NCBI GenBank assembly: GCA_019636235.1
Contig: JAHBXW010000012.1
Coordinates: 1 to 64,000 of the forward strand
Direction: 5' to 3'
Length of the DNA: 64,000 nucleotides
Source: Planctomyces sp.
GTDB taxonomy: Bacteria > Planctomycetota > Planctomycetia > Planctomycetales > Planctomycetaceae
The position numbers were made by a program, and so were the translations under genes. The notes beneath the pieces are model-generated. The model was not told the DNA's origin and did no database searches. It saw only the letters and a program-made list of their open reading frames with translations. Positions 45,908 to 56,700 of this stretch are shown piece by piece; within the stretch, counting starts at the first letter, position 1, and the number at the start of each line of letters is the position of its first letter.

Positions 45908-47011
45908 GCCGGCCGGCAACTCGGGCCAGACGGCGCCCGTCGGTTCAATCCGCACCTCGATGTATGACTCGCCCCCCGTCGCCCCCGCCGGGACCACCGC
46001 CTGCGGAGCAATGTCAAACACCCGGCCTGCACGGAGTTCGCGCCCGGCAAACGTCAGCGACACCTCGCCCCCCTTGCGGAACGAGCGAATCTGCTCCGAG
46101 GGCACGTTGACGACGATCACCCGCTCCACGTCGTCCAGCACATCGACAATCGGCGTTCCCGGCGCCACGGAGCAGCCCGGGGTGACACGCATCAGTCCCG
46201 CGGTACCGACCGCCGTCGACTTGATCTCCAGTTCTTCCCGGGCGGCCGCCAACTGGCCGAGGTCGATGCGGGACTGCTCGAGCTGAGCGGCCAGGACATC
46301 GATGCCGGCCGACCGCTGCACGACGTCCGGCAGCCGTTCCTTGTGCTTCTCCAGCCGCTTCCTGTTCCACTCGCACCACTCGATTTGCGCGGTCGAAACT
46401 TCGACGGCGTTTTCGGCGGCCTCAAGCCGGAGCACGGTGACGACCCGGTCCTGCGGGTTGTCTTCCGCGTGCATCAGGTAGGACGTCATAAACTGGTCGG
46501 TGTCGCCGAACAGGGCCCACTGGCTGCTCGCCAGCGCGTCCTTGAGCATGTTCCGCCGCAGCTCGATGTCGTACTTCTCCTGCTGAAACTCGGCGGTGCG
46601 CAGCTGCACCAGCCAGAGCTCGTCCTCGATGTCCCGGACATGCCGGTCGAGATCGAGTTCCGCCTGGGCCTGGGCGGTCTTGAGCCGCGCTACGGCAGCC
46701 GCGATTTCCCCCTGCTTGGCCAGGTACCGCGTTTCGAGCGTTTCATCGGCCAGCCGGGCGACAGGCGTGCCGGGCGTCAGGCTGTCTCCGCTGCGGGTCT
46801 CGATGTTGGAGATGACGCCGCCGCGGGGCGCGACGATCGTCGTCGTCCGCGGATACACATACCCGTAGAACTTCGGAGACCGCCCGTCCGTCAGCCACCA
46901 GGCGAGGACCAGGCCGCACCCCAACGCCGCCACGACCACCGCCAGAACCTGCAGCGGCGCAACGCTCACTCCGGAGCGCATGTGTCGCGGCGGTTTCGGA
47001 ACCAGCTTCAT
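45866..47011 (-). CDS. HlyD-like membrane-fusion (periplasmic adaptor) protein
   Basis: 381 residues from ATG 47011, which puts a single membrane helix near the N-terminus (about 16-38, VLAVVVAALGCGLVLAWWL). Next come a half lipoyl domain (IVAPRGGVISNIETRSGD), a long coiled-coil hairpin (about 100-250), the second lipoyl half and a beta-barrel domain (PGCSVAPGTPIVDVL; FRKGGEVSLTFAGREL). Such proteins link inner-membrane transporters to outer components, but no ABC, RND or TolC gene is adjacent. No Shine-Dalgarno is obvious, so the start could be upstream. Its 3' end overlaps the regulator gene by 42 bases. Confidence 0.82.
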   Translation of the reverse strand: MKLVPKPPRHMRSGVSVAPLQVLAVVVAALGCGLVLAWWLTDGRSPKFYGYVYPRTTTIVAPRGGVISNIETRSGDSLTPGTPVARLADETLETRYLAKQGEIAAAVARLKTAQAQAELDLDRHVRDIEDELWLVQLRTAEFQQEKYDIELRRNMLKDALASSQWALFGDTDQFMTSYLMHAEDNPQDRVVTVLRLEAAENAVEVSTAQIEWCEWNRKRLEKHKERLPDVVQRSAGIDVLAAQLEQSRIDLGQLAAAREELEIKSTAVGTAGLMRVTPGCSVAPGTPIVDVLDDVERVIVVNVPSEQIRSFRKGGEVSLTFAGRELRAGRVFDIAPQAVVPAGATGGESYIEVRIEPTGAVWPELPAGSRVQIRVPPRGVF

Positions 47012-47283
47012 GGGAGGCAACGATGCCCGCGGGATGTGACACGCCATCGGAATTCGGATCGGGTCGCCATCGTGTCCCGGTCCAGCGGAAACGGGCCGGT
47101 CCTCGCTTTCGCGGGCGATGCCGCGGTTCGCACGACAGAACTCCACCGGGAGGCGCGAAACGGCCGGCCGGCAGGTTTGCCGCGACGTCGAGCATTCGGC
47201 GGCGATCCGATAGAATTCCCTCAAGTCTCCTGGCGTCGGCGACCCCTGCCGCCGCGCTTCATCACCGCCCGCCGATCCGTGCA

Positions 47284-49104
47284 ATGCCCGGAACCGAACA
47301 TTCCGCTGGTCAGCCTTACACCGTTCTGGCACGGCGTTTCCGTCCGCAGACGTTCGACGAAGTCGTCGGCCAGGAGCAGATCGGACAGGCGCTCCGCAAC
47401 GCCATCCAATCCAGCCGCGTCGCCCACGCCTACCTGTTCACCGGCGCTCGAGGCGTCGGCAAGACATCGACGGCCCGCATCTTCGCCAAAGCGCTCAATT
47501 GCCCGAACGTCCGGGACGCGGTCCCCTGCAACCGCTGCGAAATCTGTCAGGCGATCGGCGCGGGATCCGACGTCGACGTCCTCGAAATCGACGGCGCATC
47601 GAACCGCGGCATCGATGACATTCGCACCCTGCGGTCGAACGTGAACGTCCGTTCGATGCGGTCCGCCTGCAAGGTGTACATCATCGACGAAGTCCACATG
47701 CTGACCAAGGAGGCCTTCAACGCGCTCCTCAAGACGCTCGAAGAGCCCCCGCCGAACGTCAAATTCGTGTTCTGCACGACCGAGCCGAACAAGGTCCCCG
47801 ACACCATCCTGTCCCGCTGCCAGCGGTTCGATTTCGGCACGATCGCTCCCGACAGCATCGCCCGCCGGTTGACGGAAATCGCTGTCCAGGAAGGAATTGA
47901 GGTCCATCCGGACGCCGTCGATCTCGTCGCCCGCCGGGCCGCCGGCTCCATGCGGGACAGCCAGTCGCTGTTCGATCAACTGCTCGCGTTCGGCGGAGAA
48001 ACCGTCACCGCGGTGGACGTCCACCGGCTCCTCGGCACGGCCCCCGACAGCCGTCTCGTGGAACTGTTCCAAGGCGTCATCGTGCAGGACCGGTCCGGCG
48101 TGCTCGAACGCCTGAACGGCTCGCTGGACGAGGGCGTGCAGATCGGCAGCCTGGCGGACCAGTTGCTGAACTATCTGAGGGATCTCCTGATTCTGAGCGC
48201 CGGAACGACCACGGTGCCGCTCTTGTCGGTGGCGGAAGGGTCGCGCGGGGACGTCGCGAAGCAGGCGGAGGCCTGGGGGCTGCGAAACATCTCCGCGGCG
48301 ATGCAGGTGATGACAGAGTGCCGCGCCCGGATGCAGCGGGCCACGCACGCCCGGGCGCTTGTGGAGTTGGCGCTGGTCAGAATGACGTTGCTGGCGGACC
48401 TGGATGCGATCGCCGCTGTCGTGGACGGGCTGGCAAGCGGCGCAGCCCCCCCCGCGCGGCCGCCTGCCGCCGGAACGGCCCCCGGGGCCCCTCTCCGCCC
48501 GCTGACAGCCGCGTCCGACGTTTCAAAAAAAAAAGCTCCCGGTCTGCCGGATGAGCATTCGCCTCGCGATCGTCTGGTTGATGATCGATCAGCGAGCAAA
48601 AGCGCGGCGAATAGCGGCGCCACTCCTGAACCCGTTCACAGCGCGGCGATGCAAGAGAAGCCGGCGCAGGTCTTTACATTTGAGAACTTGGAGCAGGCCT
48701 GGCCTTGGCTGCTTGCCCAATTGCCCGATCCGGTGGCCGGTCATTTGAGGAATTGCACGAAACATGCAATTTTTGGGCCAAATACTCTAGAGGCATCGTT
48801 CGGAGCGAGTTACTTTCTGAGCAAGGCGTATTGCGAACGCCCGGAGGTCGTCAGCCGCCTGGAGGCGGCGGCCACCGCGACGTTCGGTCGACCGATGTGC
48901 GTCCGCTTCCGCATGGACAGCGCCGCGCACCGGGAGTCTGCCGCAACTCGCAGTCCTGCTGCGAGTTACGAGCGACGCCCGACCTCCGCCACGGCGAACG
49001 ACGCATTTGTGCAGTCGGTCCTCGCCACGTTCGGCGGAAGTGTCGTTGAGGTCCGGGAGCTGCCTGCCGCTGGACCGGCGGCGCAGGATCCGGCCGATGC
49101 CTGA
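47284..49104 (+). CDS. dnaX: DNA polymerase III subunits gamma and tau
   Basis: 606 residues from ATG 47284, the clamp-loader ATPase. Motifs: LARRFRPQTFDEVVGQ, P-loop GARGVGKTSTARI, the zinc module Cys residues (CPN...CNRCEIC), the Walker B IIDEVHML and the sensor FCTTEPNKV. Domain III ends near residue 390; a Pro/Ala linker and a tau-like C-terminal domain follow. A run of ten A at 48525-48534 sits in the linker; slippage into the -1 frame meets TGA at 48552-48554, giving a gamma-like product of about 423 residues. The extension upstream to 47023 is not conserved-looking. dnaX-ybaB-recR is a widely conserved order. Confidence 0.95.
   Translation: MPGTEHSAGQPYTVLARRFRPQTFDEVVGQEQIGQALRNAIQSSRVAHAYLFTGARGVGKTSTARIFAKALNCPNVRDAVPCNRCEICQAIGAGSDVDVLEIDGASNRGIDDIRTLRSNVNVRSMRSACKVYIIDEVHMLTKEAFNALLKTLEEPPPNVKFVFCTTEPNKVPDTILSRCQRFDFGTIAPDSIARRLTEIAVQEGIEVHPDAVDLVARRAAGSMRDSQSLFDQLLAFGGETVTAVDVHRLLGTAPDSRLVELFQGVIVQDRSGVLERLNGSLDEGVQIGSLADQLLNYLRDLLILSAGTTTVPLLSVAEGSRGDVAKQAEAWGLRNISAAMQVMTECRARMQRATHARALVELALVRMTLLADLDAIAAVVDGLASGAAPPARPPAAGTAPGAPLRPLTAASDVSKKKAPGLPDEHSPRDRLVDDRSASKSAANSGATPEPVHSAAMQEKPAQVFTFENLEQAWPWLLAQLPDPVAGHLRNCTKHAIFGPNTLEASFGASYFLSKAYCERPEVVSRLEAAATATFGRPMCVRFRMDSAAHRESAATRSPAASYERRPTSATANDAFVQSVLATFGGSVVEVRELPAAGPAAQDPADA
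48525..48534 (+). promoter_or_regulatory. A10 slippery tract in dnaX
   Basis: Ten consecutive A, read in frame as tcA AAA AAA AAA Gct (Ser-Lys-Lys-Lys-Ala). Both ribosomal -1 slippage and transcriptional slippage could occur on it. The -1 frame ends six to seven codons later at TGA 48552-48554. About 30-60 bases downstream there is a modest stem (TCGCGATCG against GATCGATCAGCGA with one bulge). Confidence 0.65.
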
Positions 49105-49125
49105 AGCAACAGAAAGTCACGTCCG

Positions 49126-49476
49126 ATGTTCAAAGAGATCAGCAACATTGCCCAGCTCTTCCGGCAGGCACAGGAGATGCGCTCGCGGTTTGGAGAGCTG
49201 CAGGCGCAACTGGCCGACGTCCGCGAACAGGGGGAGGCCGGCGGCGGCCTTGTGCGGATTGAGGCGACCGGCGAACTGCGGGTCGTCGCCTGCCAGCTGG
49301 ATCCCACGCTGATGCCGGTGGAGCGCGATCGGGAGTTTCTCGAGGAGCTGCTGGTCGCGGCCATTAACCAGGCTCTGGAGAAGGCGCGTCAGTCGGCGAC
49401 CGAGCGCATGCAGAGCGCCACGTCGGACATCCCCGGAATGAGCGACCTGATGTCGCGGCTGAATCCGGGAAGCTGA
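49126..49476 (+). CDS. ybaB: YbaB/EbfC-family nucleoid-associated protein
   Basis: 116 residues. It has the family layout of a long N-terminal helix ([20 protein letters not shown]), a central beta sheet ([21 protein letters not shown]) and a C-terminal helix ([17 protein letters not shown]). YbaB dimers bind DNA with little sequence specificity. It lies 21 bases after dnaX and 50 before recR, the standard order for this trio. Confidence 0.93.
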   Translation: MFKEISNIAQLFRQAQEMRSRFGELQAQLADVREQGEAGGGLVRIEATGELRVVACQLDPTLMPVERDREFLEELLVAAINQALEKARQSATERMQSATSDIPGMSDLMSRLNPGS

Positions 49477-49526
49477 CGCCGCCCCGGCGGCGCGGCGGTC
49501 ATCAATCAGGGGTACGGATACGGCAT

Positions 49527-50153
49527 ATGGCGCGGCGAGATTTTCATCCGGAGGAGCACCCCTTCGGCCCGGCGGTCGGTCGACTGGTCAACCGGCTCGC
49601 GGATCTGCCCGGCGTCGGGCGGAAGTCCGCGGAGCGGCTGGCGAACCATCTGGTGAGTTGCAGCAAGCGGGAGGCGCTGGAACTGGCTGATGCGATCCGC
49701 GACGTCAAGGAGCGGGTGCATCGCTGTCAGCGGTGCTTCAATTTGACAGACGGCGAATTGTGCCCGATCTGCCGCGATTCCAGGCGGGATGCGGCGGTTG
49801 TGTGCGTCGTCGAGCAGCCCCGAGACGTGGCGTCTCTGGAGGCGACCGGCGTGTTCCAGGGCGTGTACCACGTACTGGGAGGACGCCTGGCCCCGCTGGA
49901 AGGCATCACCCCTGGCGACCTGACGATCGACTCCCTCGTCGAGCGCGTCCGGAATCAGGGGGTGCGGGAACTCGTGATGGCCACGAATCCCACGCTGGAA
50001 GGGGACGGAACTGCGTTGTTCATCACCAATCTCCTGGAGGGCAGCGGCGTGAAAATCACCCGCCTGGCGCGTGGCATCGCCACCGGCAGCGTCCTGGAGT
50101 TCGCCAATCGAGAGATGCTCGCGGACGCCCTCCGCGGCCGACAGTCGTTTTGA
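49527..50153 (+). CDS. recR: Recombination mediator RecR
   Basis: 208 residues, normal for RecR, which with RecF/RecO helps load RecA on gapped DNA. Motifs: helix-hairpin-helix [19 protein letters not shown], the zinc finger [16 protein letters not shown], and the Toprim domain with [12 protein letters not shown] and [16 protein letters not shown]. The 18 or so N-terminal residues extend beyond the E. coli protein. It completes the dnaX-ybaB-recR group, and rpoN begins 80 bases later on the same strand. Confidence 0.95.
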   Translation: MARRDFHPEEHPFGPAVGRLVNRLADLPGVGRKSAERLANHLVSCSKREALELADAIRDVKERVHRCQRCFNLTDGELCPICRDSRRDAAVVCVVEQPRDVASLEATGVFQGVYHVLGGRLAPLEGITPGDLTIDSLVERVRNQGVRELVMATNPTLEGDGTALFITNLLEGSGVKITRLARGIATGSVLEFANREMLADALRGRQSF

Positions 50154-50233
50154 ACTGCTTTCGCCCCTGCCCGACCGGGAAGGGAGACCCGCGGCCGCCC
50201 CGCGCCGCAGCCTGCCAAAGTTTCGTGTGAATC

Positions 50234-51730
50234 ATGCACCTGCACGTTTCCCAACAAATGCGAATGAGCCAGCAGATGAAGCTGGCGCCGCGCATGATTC
50301 AATCGATGGAGATCCTGCAGCTCCCCACGATGGAGCTGCAGGAACGCATCGATCAGGAGCTGTCCGAAAACTTTCTGCTGGAACAACTGCAGCCCGACGT
50401 CGGCGGTTCGGCCCCCGAGGAAACCGACGGCGAACCGTCCATCAGCGAGCCGATCGACGCTCTGCCGGCCAAAGACGTCGAAGACCGGGAACTCGTCGCC
50501 GGCGACGACAACAACGTCAGCGACTTCGAACGCCTGCTGGAGATCTCCCAGGACTGGCCCGACGACAACTACACCTCCGGCACCAAGCCCTCGGGCAATC
50601 GGCTGGACGAAGAGGCCGATCGCCAGCACGACGTCATGGCGAACGCCGAAACCCGGCCCCAGACGCTCCACGAATATCTGCTCGACCAGTTTCACTATTT
50701 TGACAGCTCCGGCCTGACGCGCGAGTTCGGCGAGTATCTGATCCAGAACCTGGACGCCAACGGCCGACTGCAGAGTTCGCTGCCCGAACTCGTGCAGGTG
50801 TTCGGCCGGCCGATCTCGCAGGAACAGGCGGACACCGCGCTGCGGCTGATCCAGAAACTCGATCCCCCCGGCGTCGGCGCGCGAGACCTCCGCGAATGCC
50901 TGCTGCTGCAGATCACCCCCGAAACGCCGCTTCGGGACGTCCTGTACACGCTGATTTCCCAGCATCTCGACGACGTCATCCAGAACCGCCTGCCGCTGAT
51001 CGAGCGCAAGACGGGCTATCCCATGGATGCGATCAAGTCGGCGATCGAGCAGATGCGAACGCTGAATCCGTATCCGGGCCGCGGCTTCGCGCAAGCCCCC
51101 GTGCAGACCATCACGCCGGAACTCGCCGTCGACAAGGATGACAACGACAAGTGGGTCATCCGGCTGCTCGATGAACACGTCCCGCAGCTCCGCATCAGCC
51201 GCCGCTACCTGCAGATGCTGGAACAGAACCCCGACCCGGCCACCAGGGAATTCATCAAACGGAAGGTCGAATCGGCCCGCTGGCTGATCGATGCCATCGA
51301 GCAGCGCTACAACACGCTCCGGAAGGTGGCCCAGACGATCGTCGACAAGCAGATCGACTTCCTCGATTACGGCCCGGAGCACATCCGGCCGCTGAAGATG
51401 GAGGACGTGGCCCAGGTGGTCGGCGTGCACGTGACGACCGTTTCCCGGGCCGTCGCGGACAAATACATCGCCACGCCCCGCGGCATCTTCCCGCTCAAGC
51501 GGTTTTTCGGCGGAGGCACGACCACCGAAAGCGGCGAAGAGGTCGCCTGGGACATCATCCGCATCAAGCTCAAGGAAATCGTCGACCAGGAAGACAAGAA
51601 GGATCCGCTCAGCGACGACGCCCTCGTCGAGGAACTCGCCAAGCAGGGCTACCAGCTCGCCCGCCGCACGGTCACGAAATACCGCAAAGCGCTGAACATT
51701 CCCTCCAGCCGCCAGCGCCGCGAATACTGA
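50234..51730 (+). CDS. rpoN: RNA polymerase sigma-54 factor
   Basis: 498 residues. Region I begins at once with Gln/Met-rich sequence ([20 protein letters not shown]), the activator-interaction region. An acidic linker follows (about 55-140). The core-binding region ([31 protein letters not shown]), the helix-turn-helix ([20 protein letters not shown]) and the C-terminal RpoN box ([14 protein letters not shown]) are all present, so it should be functional with -24/-12 promoters. No enhancer-binding protein is adjacent. The transcript may continue from recR. Confidence 0.95.
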   Translation: MHLHVSQQMRMSQQMKLAPRMIQSMEILQLPTMELQERIDQELSENFLLEQLQPDVGGSAPEETDGEPSISEPIDALPAKDVEDRELVAGDDNNVSDFERLLEISQDWPDDNYTSGTKPSGNRLDEEADRQHDVMANAETRPQTLHEYLLDQFHYFDSSGLTREFGEYLIQNLDANGRLQSSLPELVQVFGRPISQEQADTALRLIQKLDPPGVGARDLRECLLLQITPETPLRDVLYTLISQHLDDVIQNRLPLIERKTGYPMDAIKSAIEQMRTLNPYPGRGFAQAPVQTITPELAVDKDDNDKWVIRLLDEHVPQLRISRRYLQMLEQNPDPATREFIKRKVESARWLIDAIEQRYNTLRKVAQTIVDKQIDFLDYGPEHIRPLKMEDVAQVVGVHVTTVSRAVADKYIATPRGIFPLKRFFGGGTTTESGEEVAWDIIRIKLKEIVDQEDKKDPLSDDALVEELAKQGYQLARRTVTKYRKALNIPSSRQRREY

Positions 51731-51875
51731 TTCGTCTCCGCGCCGCGGCGGCTCATCTTGAGCAGGGCCGGGGGCGCGGCGTAGCATCCCGCCCGAATCG
51801 CCCGAGCCGGCCGCACGTCCGCCGCAACCACAGCGCCGTCGAGCTGGCCGCCGGGCACGATCCAGGGAGGGGTCC

Positions 51876-52730
51876 ATGTCGAATGCCCGCGAGACGCCGT
51901 CCGACGACCGGCCCTTCTCCGTTCGCGTTCACGCCCCCGAACCGGACAGCCCCGATCCCGTCGACCCGCCGGACGACGGCGGCATCACGGCCGAGGATCT
52001 GGAGGCCGAATGGCAGCGGGCGGTCGAAGCGTCCGACCAGGCCGAGTTGCTCTCCGAGTTGACGTTCGAAGCCCTGGGCGCGGCGCCTGTGGAGTCCTCG
52101 GACGACCCGCCGCCGCAGTCCCCGGAGGACTCCGCGGATCCCGCCGCGACGCCCACGCCCCGCAAACCGCGGGAAGCGCGCGGCCCACGCGCCGCGTCGG
52201 ACCCGGAGTCGGACTTCAGCGGCGTCGACATCGCACAGGTGCTCGAGGCGGTCCTGTTCGTCGGCGGCGGCGCGTTCACGTCGCGAGCGCTGGCGGATCT
52301 CGTCGGCACGTCCGCCGAGCGGATCGACGAGCGCCTGGGCGCGCTGAATGCCCGCTATCGGCACGAGGCCCGGCCGTACGAGATTCAGCTCGTCGACGGC
52401 AGCTACCGGCTGTCGGTCACCGCGGCTTACGAGGGGGTCCGCAACCGGGTCTACGGCCATGCCCCCAAAGAGGTTCGGCTGGGCCCCGAGGCGCTGGAGA
52501 TCCTGGCGTTCGTCGCGTATCAGCAGCCCGTCGCCCGCGAACAACTCGAAGAGACCGGCAAGACGGACGCGGATTCGCTCGTGCGGCAGCTCATCCGTCG
52601 CGACCTGGTGGCGATCGAGCGCGGCCCCGAAGGCGAAGTCCGGTACCGCACGACCCCGCGGTTTCTCGAACTGTTCGGCCTGCGGTCGCTGAATGACTTG
52701 CCCCGGGCCGAGGACGTCCGGTTCAAGTGA
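51876..52730 (+). CDS. scpB: Segregation and condensation protein B with acidic N-terminal extension
   Basis: 284 residues, against about 180-200 for most ScpB. A strong Shine-Dalgarno (GGGAGGGG) sits just before the ATG. Residues 1-110 are a low-complexity Asp/Glu/Pro/Ala extension. The ScpB core follows: IAQVLEAVLFVGGGAFTSRALADL (first winged helix) and VRLGPEALEILAFVAYQQPV, LVRQLIRRDLV, YRTTPRFLELFGL (second). ScpB binds the ScpA kleisin of the SMC condensin. ScpA is not in the window. The gene follows rpoN by 145 bases and is convergent with the polyacidic gene. Confidence 0.92.
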   Translation: MSNARETPSDDRPFSVRVHAPEPDSPDPVDPPDDGGITAEDLEAEWQRAVEASDQAELLSELTFEALGAAPVESSDDPPPQSPEDSADPAATPTPRKPREARGPRAASDPESDFSGVDIAQVLEAVLFVGGGAFTSRALADLVGTSAERIDERLGALNARYRHEARPYEIQLVDGSYRLSVTAAYEGVRNRVYGHAPKEVRLGPEALEILAFVAYQQPVAREQLEETGKTDADSLVRQLIRRDLVAIERGPEGEVRYRTTPRFLELFGLRSLNDLPRAEDVRFK

Positions 52731-52786
52731 GCGGGCGCCGTCCGGCCCCTGACGGGGAGCGCGCGGTCGGCATACGAAGCGGAGAA

Positions 52787-52820
52787 CAGCCGCGACCTCG
52801 ATTCAGCGAGGCCGCGGCTG
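52787..52820. terminator. Bidirectional terminator between scpB and the polyacidic gene
   Basis: Stem 52787-52800 / 52807-52820 (CAGCCGCG-a-CCTCG pairing with CGAGG-c-CGCGGCTG, one mismatch), 6-base loop. The rightward side is followed by cgtttctc. Placed between convergent stops at 52730 and 52867. Confidence 0.75.
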
Positions 52821-52866
52821 CGTTTCTCAATTCCGGCGCGGCGCAGGGCGAAGGCGAGTCGAGGGC

Positions 52867-53202
52867 TCAGTATTCGCCGTCGTCGTCGTCGTCGAGGTCA
52901 TCGTCGTCATCCTCGTCCTCATCGTCGTCGTCGAAGTCGTCTTCGTCATCGAAGTCGTCTTCGAATTCCTCTTCGTCGTCGAACTCCTCGTCGTCGAACT
53001 CTTCCTCTTCGAATTCTTCCTCTTCGGCGTCGTCCTCGCCGTCGTCTTCATCGTCGGCGAACTCCTCTCCCTCTTCGGCGAACTCCTCCTCCGCGGCCAT
53101 TGTGACCGCGGCGAATCCGTCCCCGGGCTCACCCGTCACGGAATCCGACGCGCCCCATGCCACATCGAGTGTGCAGACGGCGTCAAGGCTGGTCTTCGTC
53201 AT
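52867..53202 (-). CDS. Small protein with polyacidic C-terminal tail
   Basis: 111 residues from ATG 53202, with AAGAGG about 10 bases upstream; an in-frame start at 53283 is less likely. Residues 1-~40 (MTKTSLDAVCTLDVAWGASD) look like a short folded module; the remaining ~70 are almost only Glu and Asp with regularly spaced Phe and a final Tyr (for example EEEEFDDEEFDDEEEF). The DNA coding this tail is a long run of tcg/ctc/ttc triplets, a natural place for expansion or contraction. No signal peptide. A comparable design occurs in charge-bearing chaperones and RNA polymerase delta subunits, but homology is not shown. Function unknown. Confidence 0.7.
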   Translation of the reverse strand: MTKTSLDAVCTLDVAWGASDSVTGEPGDGFAAVTMAAEEEFAEEGEEFADDEDDGEDDAEEEEFEEEEFDDEEFDDEEEFEDDFDDEDDFDDDDEDEDDDDDLDDDDDGEY

Positions 53203-53741
53203 CGGCGGCAACCTCTTACTCTTCGATTTATGCGGGTCGGAACTGGACGGGAATCCGTCTGAGGGTTCGATCAGTGATCCCATCGAACGGCGGCGCCGGC
53301 TCCCTCGGGGAGTCCGGTTCCGTCGCGATCAAACCCGGCCGCGCTCATCCGGAACGTCGATCCGTGGCTCTTACGCCCGTTCATAACTGCGCGTCTGGTA
53401 GCCGATGGACCCGCGCTGTGTCAAGCGCCCGAAAACCGGCAAACCCAGCCGCGATTCGCGAGTTGTGCATCGGCCGCCGCCCGGCCGTTCCGCGAGCCAT
53501 TTTTCGATCGCCGACGCGGTTCTGCGGAGAGCGGCGGGAAAGGTCCGCTCAGCCCGCCGCGCCGCGTTCGCCCGCCCGATTCCCGCGCCGCCCTCGAACA
53601 CTGATTGCCCGACGGACCGCGTTGCCCTATGTTCGTTCCGGTTTCCCTCACGCCGCGCCGCGTCTGCGGCCGGAGGTCGCCACGGTTGGCCGCCCCGGAC
53701 GTCCCTCTGCTGCGCCGCCCGTTCGCTGACGACCCTCGGAC
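53203..53741. other. 539-base region upstream of ileS with no supported gene
   Basis: Several open frames cross this stretch but none has a signal, motif or Shine-Dalgarno. I looked for a T-box leader ahead of ileS (AGGGTGGNACCGCG-like box plus terminator) and see none. It must hold the promoters of ileS and of the polyacidic gene. Confidence 0.4.
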
Positions 53742-56700
53742 ATGTTTCAGAAAGCCGACGACCCGAACTTCATCCTCGGCGAACACGAGGTCCTCCGCTT
53801 CTGGAGCGAACGCGACGTCTTCCACCGGCTGCAGCGGAAGAACGCCGGCGGCCCCCGCTGGTCGTTCCTCGACGGCCCCATCACGGCCAACAACCCCATG
53901 GGCGTGCACCACGCCTGGGGCCGGACGTACAAGGACGCCTTCCAGCGCTACTTCGCCATGCTGGGCCGCGACCAGCGGTTCCAGAACGGGTTCGACTGCC
54001 AGGGCCTGTGGGTCGAGGTCGAGGTCGAAAAGGAACTCCAGCTGGGGACCAAGCGGGCCATCGAGGAGTACGGCATCGACCGCTTTGTCCGGGCCTGCAA
54101 GCAGCGCGTCCTGCGGTTCGCCGCCCGCCAGACCGAGCAGTCCATCCGCCTGGGCTACTGGATGGAGTGGGACGATCCCGACGAACTCCGGAAACTCGCC
54201 GAGGCGATCGGCTCGGACACGCCCGTGTCGTACACGACGGCCCGCGGGCAACAGGTCTCGGCGCCCGCCGAGGACGTCGTCGCCCGGCTCGGCAATCCCG
54301 AATGGGGGGGCAGCTACTTCACGTTCTCGACTGAGAACAACGAAACAATCTGGGCGTTCCTGAAGAAGTGCTTCAACCGCAGGAAGATCTACCAGGGTCA
54401 TGACGTGATGCCCTGGTCGGGCCGGGGCGGCAGCGCGTACTCGCAGATGGAGGTCGCGGACGGCCGCCGGCTGACGGTGCACCGCTCGTGCTTCGTGCGG
54501 TTCCCGATCACCTCCAAACCGGCGGCTTTGTCGGAGACGAGTCCCGTGGACACGAGCGGCGCGGACTCGGCCCGGGGGGATAAACCCCCCGGCTCGGAGG
54601 GGGAGTATCTGCTGATCTGGACGACAACCCCCTGGACGCTGACGTCGAACGTCGCCGCCGCCGTGAACCCCGATTTGACGTACGTTCGCGTGCGGGCGAA
54701 GCGGGACGGCGCGGTGTACTACCTCGCGAAGGACAACCTCGAGTCCAAGCGGATGGAAAGGGAGTTCAAGGAGGGCTTCGGACGTCCGGAATGGCAGTGG
54801 CCGGAGGGCGTGCCGAAGCTGAAGACGCTGGCGCAGATCTTCAAGGAACAGGGGGGGTACGAGGTCGAGGGAGAGCTGCTCGGCCGGGAGATGGTGGGCT
54901 GGCGGTACGCGGGACCGTTTGATGAGTTGAAGGCGCAGCAGACGCCGGGTGGATTTCCACCGGCCAGGATTCAGGACCTTCCGCCTGATGTCTCTCAGCA
55001 GCTCCTCGGATGGGACGCGTTGCAAGGCGACGCGTCCCCCGGGGCTCCTGCTGCCTTGGAGTCACACCGCGTCATCGACGGCGGGCGTGACTCCAAGGGT
55101 TCGCCCAACGTCACCGCCGGCGAGGGCACGGGCATCGTCCACATCGCCCCCGGCTGCGGCGATATCGACCATAAGATTGGAGTCGAACTCGGACTGCCGA
55201 TCATCGCCCCGCTCAAAGAAGACGGCACGTTCGACGACGGCTTCGGCCCCTTCACCGGCCGCAGCTCCATCGACCCCGCCACCGCTCAGCTCGTCTTCGA
55301 TTCGCTCAAGGAGCAGGGGCTGCTGGTCTATGTCGAGCAGTATCCGCACATCTATCCGCACTGCTGGCGGACGGGGGATGAGCTGGTGTTCCGGCTCGTC
55401 GACGAGTGGTTCATCAACATGGACTGGCGGGACGAAATCAAGGACGTGACCCGCGCCATCGAGTGGCTGCCCGAATCGCTGCAGGGACAGGAGCGCGAGC
55501 TCGACTGGCTGACGACGATGCGCGACTGGATGATCTCGAAGAAACGCTTCTGGGGGCTGGCGCTGCCGATCTGGGTCAATCCCGACGACCCGACCGACTT
55601 CGAGGTAATGGGCTCGCTGGCCGAACTCAAGCAGCGGGCCATTGAGGGCTGGGAGGAACTGGAAGGCCACACGCCGCACCGGCCCTGGATCGACCGCGTG
55701 AAGATCAGAAGCGAGCGCACCGGCGCCACGCTGACCCGCGTCCAGGACGTCGGCAACCCCTGGCTGGACGCCGGCATCGTCCCCTTCTCCACGCTGAACT
55801 ACAACGAGCGGTTCTCCAGGGACCTTCTGAACTGGAGCGACTGGTATCCCGCCGACCTGGTGACCGAGTCGTTCCCCGGCCAGTTCCGCAACTGGTTCTA
55901 TTCGCTGCTGGCGCTGGCCACGATGATGCGCTTTCAGGAGCGCGGCGCCGCCCCGAACGATCCCCCGATCACCGATCCCGAGCGGAAGAAGCCCTTTCGC
56001 AAGCTGTTCGGCTACCGCCTCGTGATGAACGAGGAAGGCAAGCCGATGCACAAGTCGGACGGCACGGCCATCTGGTTCGAAGAGGCCGCCGAACAACTCG
56101 GCGTCGATGCGCTCCGCTGGCTGTACCTCTCGCAGAACCCCGCCCAGGACCTGCGGTTCGGCACCCGGCATCCCGACCAGCCGGTCACGGTCCCCACGCC
56201 GGACGGTCCCATCGCCGAGACGAAGGAAGGCGTGCCGGTCTGCCGCGTGACGAGCAAGCCCGTCGACGAAGTCCGTCGCCAGGTATTGATTCCGCTGTGG
56301 AACAGCTACGCGTTTTTCGTGAACTACGCGCGGCTCGACGGGTTTGATCCCGGGCTGCCGACCGTGCCCGCGGCGGAGCGACCGGAGATCGACCGCTGGC
56401 TGCTGAGCAACCTGCAGTCGCTGATCGCCGACTGCCGCTCGGGCTTTGAGGCGTTCGACACGGCGCGGGTCTGCCGGGCGGCGGAAGCGTTCATCGATGA
56501 TCTGTCGAACTGGTACATCCGCCGGAACCGGCGGCGGTTCTGGCGTTCGCGCTCCGAGCCGGGCGCCGGCGCCGCGTGGGACGCTGACAAGCTCGCCGCG
56601 TATCAGACGCTGTACGAGACGCTCGTCACGTTGACGAAACTGCTGGCGCCCTGCGTTCCGTTTCTCAGCGAGCGGATGCACCAGAATCTTGTCGTCGCGG

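Noticed and set aside
52727-53386. Plus-strand frame with a long poly-Ser tract
   Set aside because: The poly-Ser is the antisense reading of the Asp/Glu codons. The minus frame has a Shine-Dalgarno, a sensible N-terminus and a terminator.
53203-53741. T-box leader for ileS
   Set aside because: No T-box sequence, specifier stem or terminator/antiterminator pair is visible.
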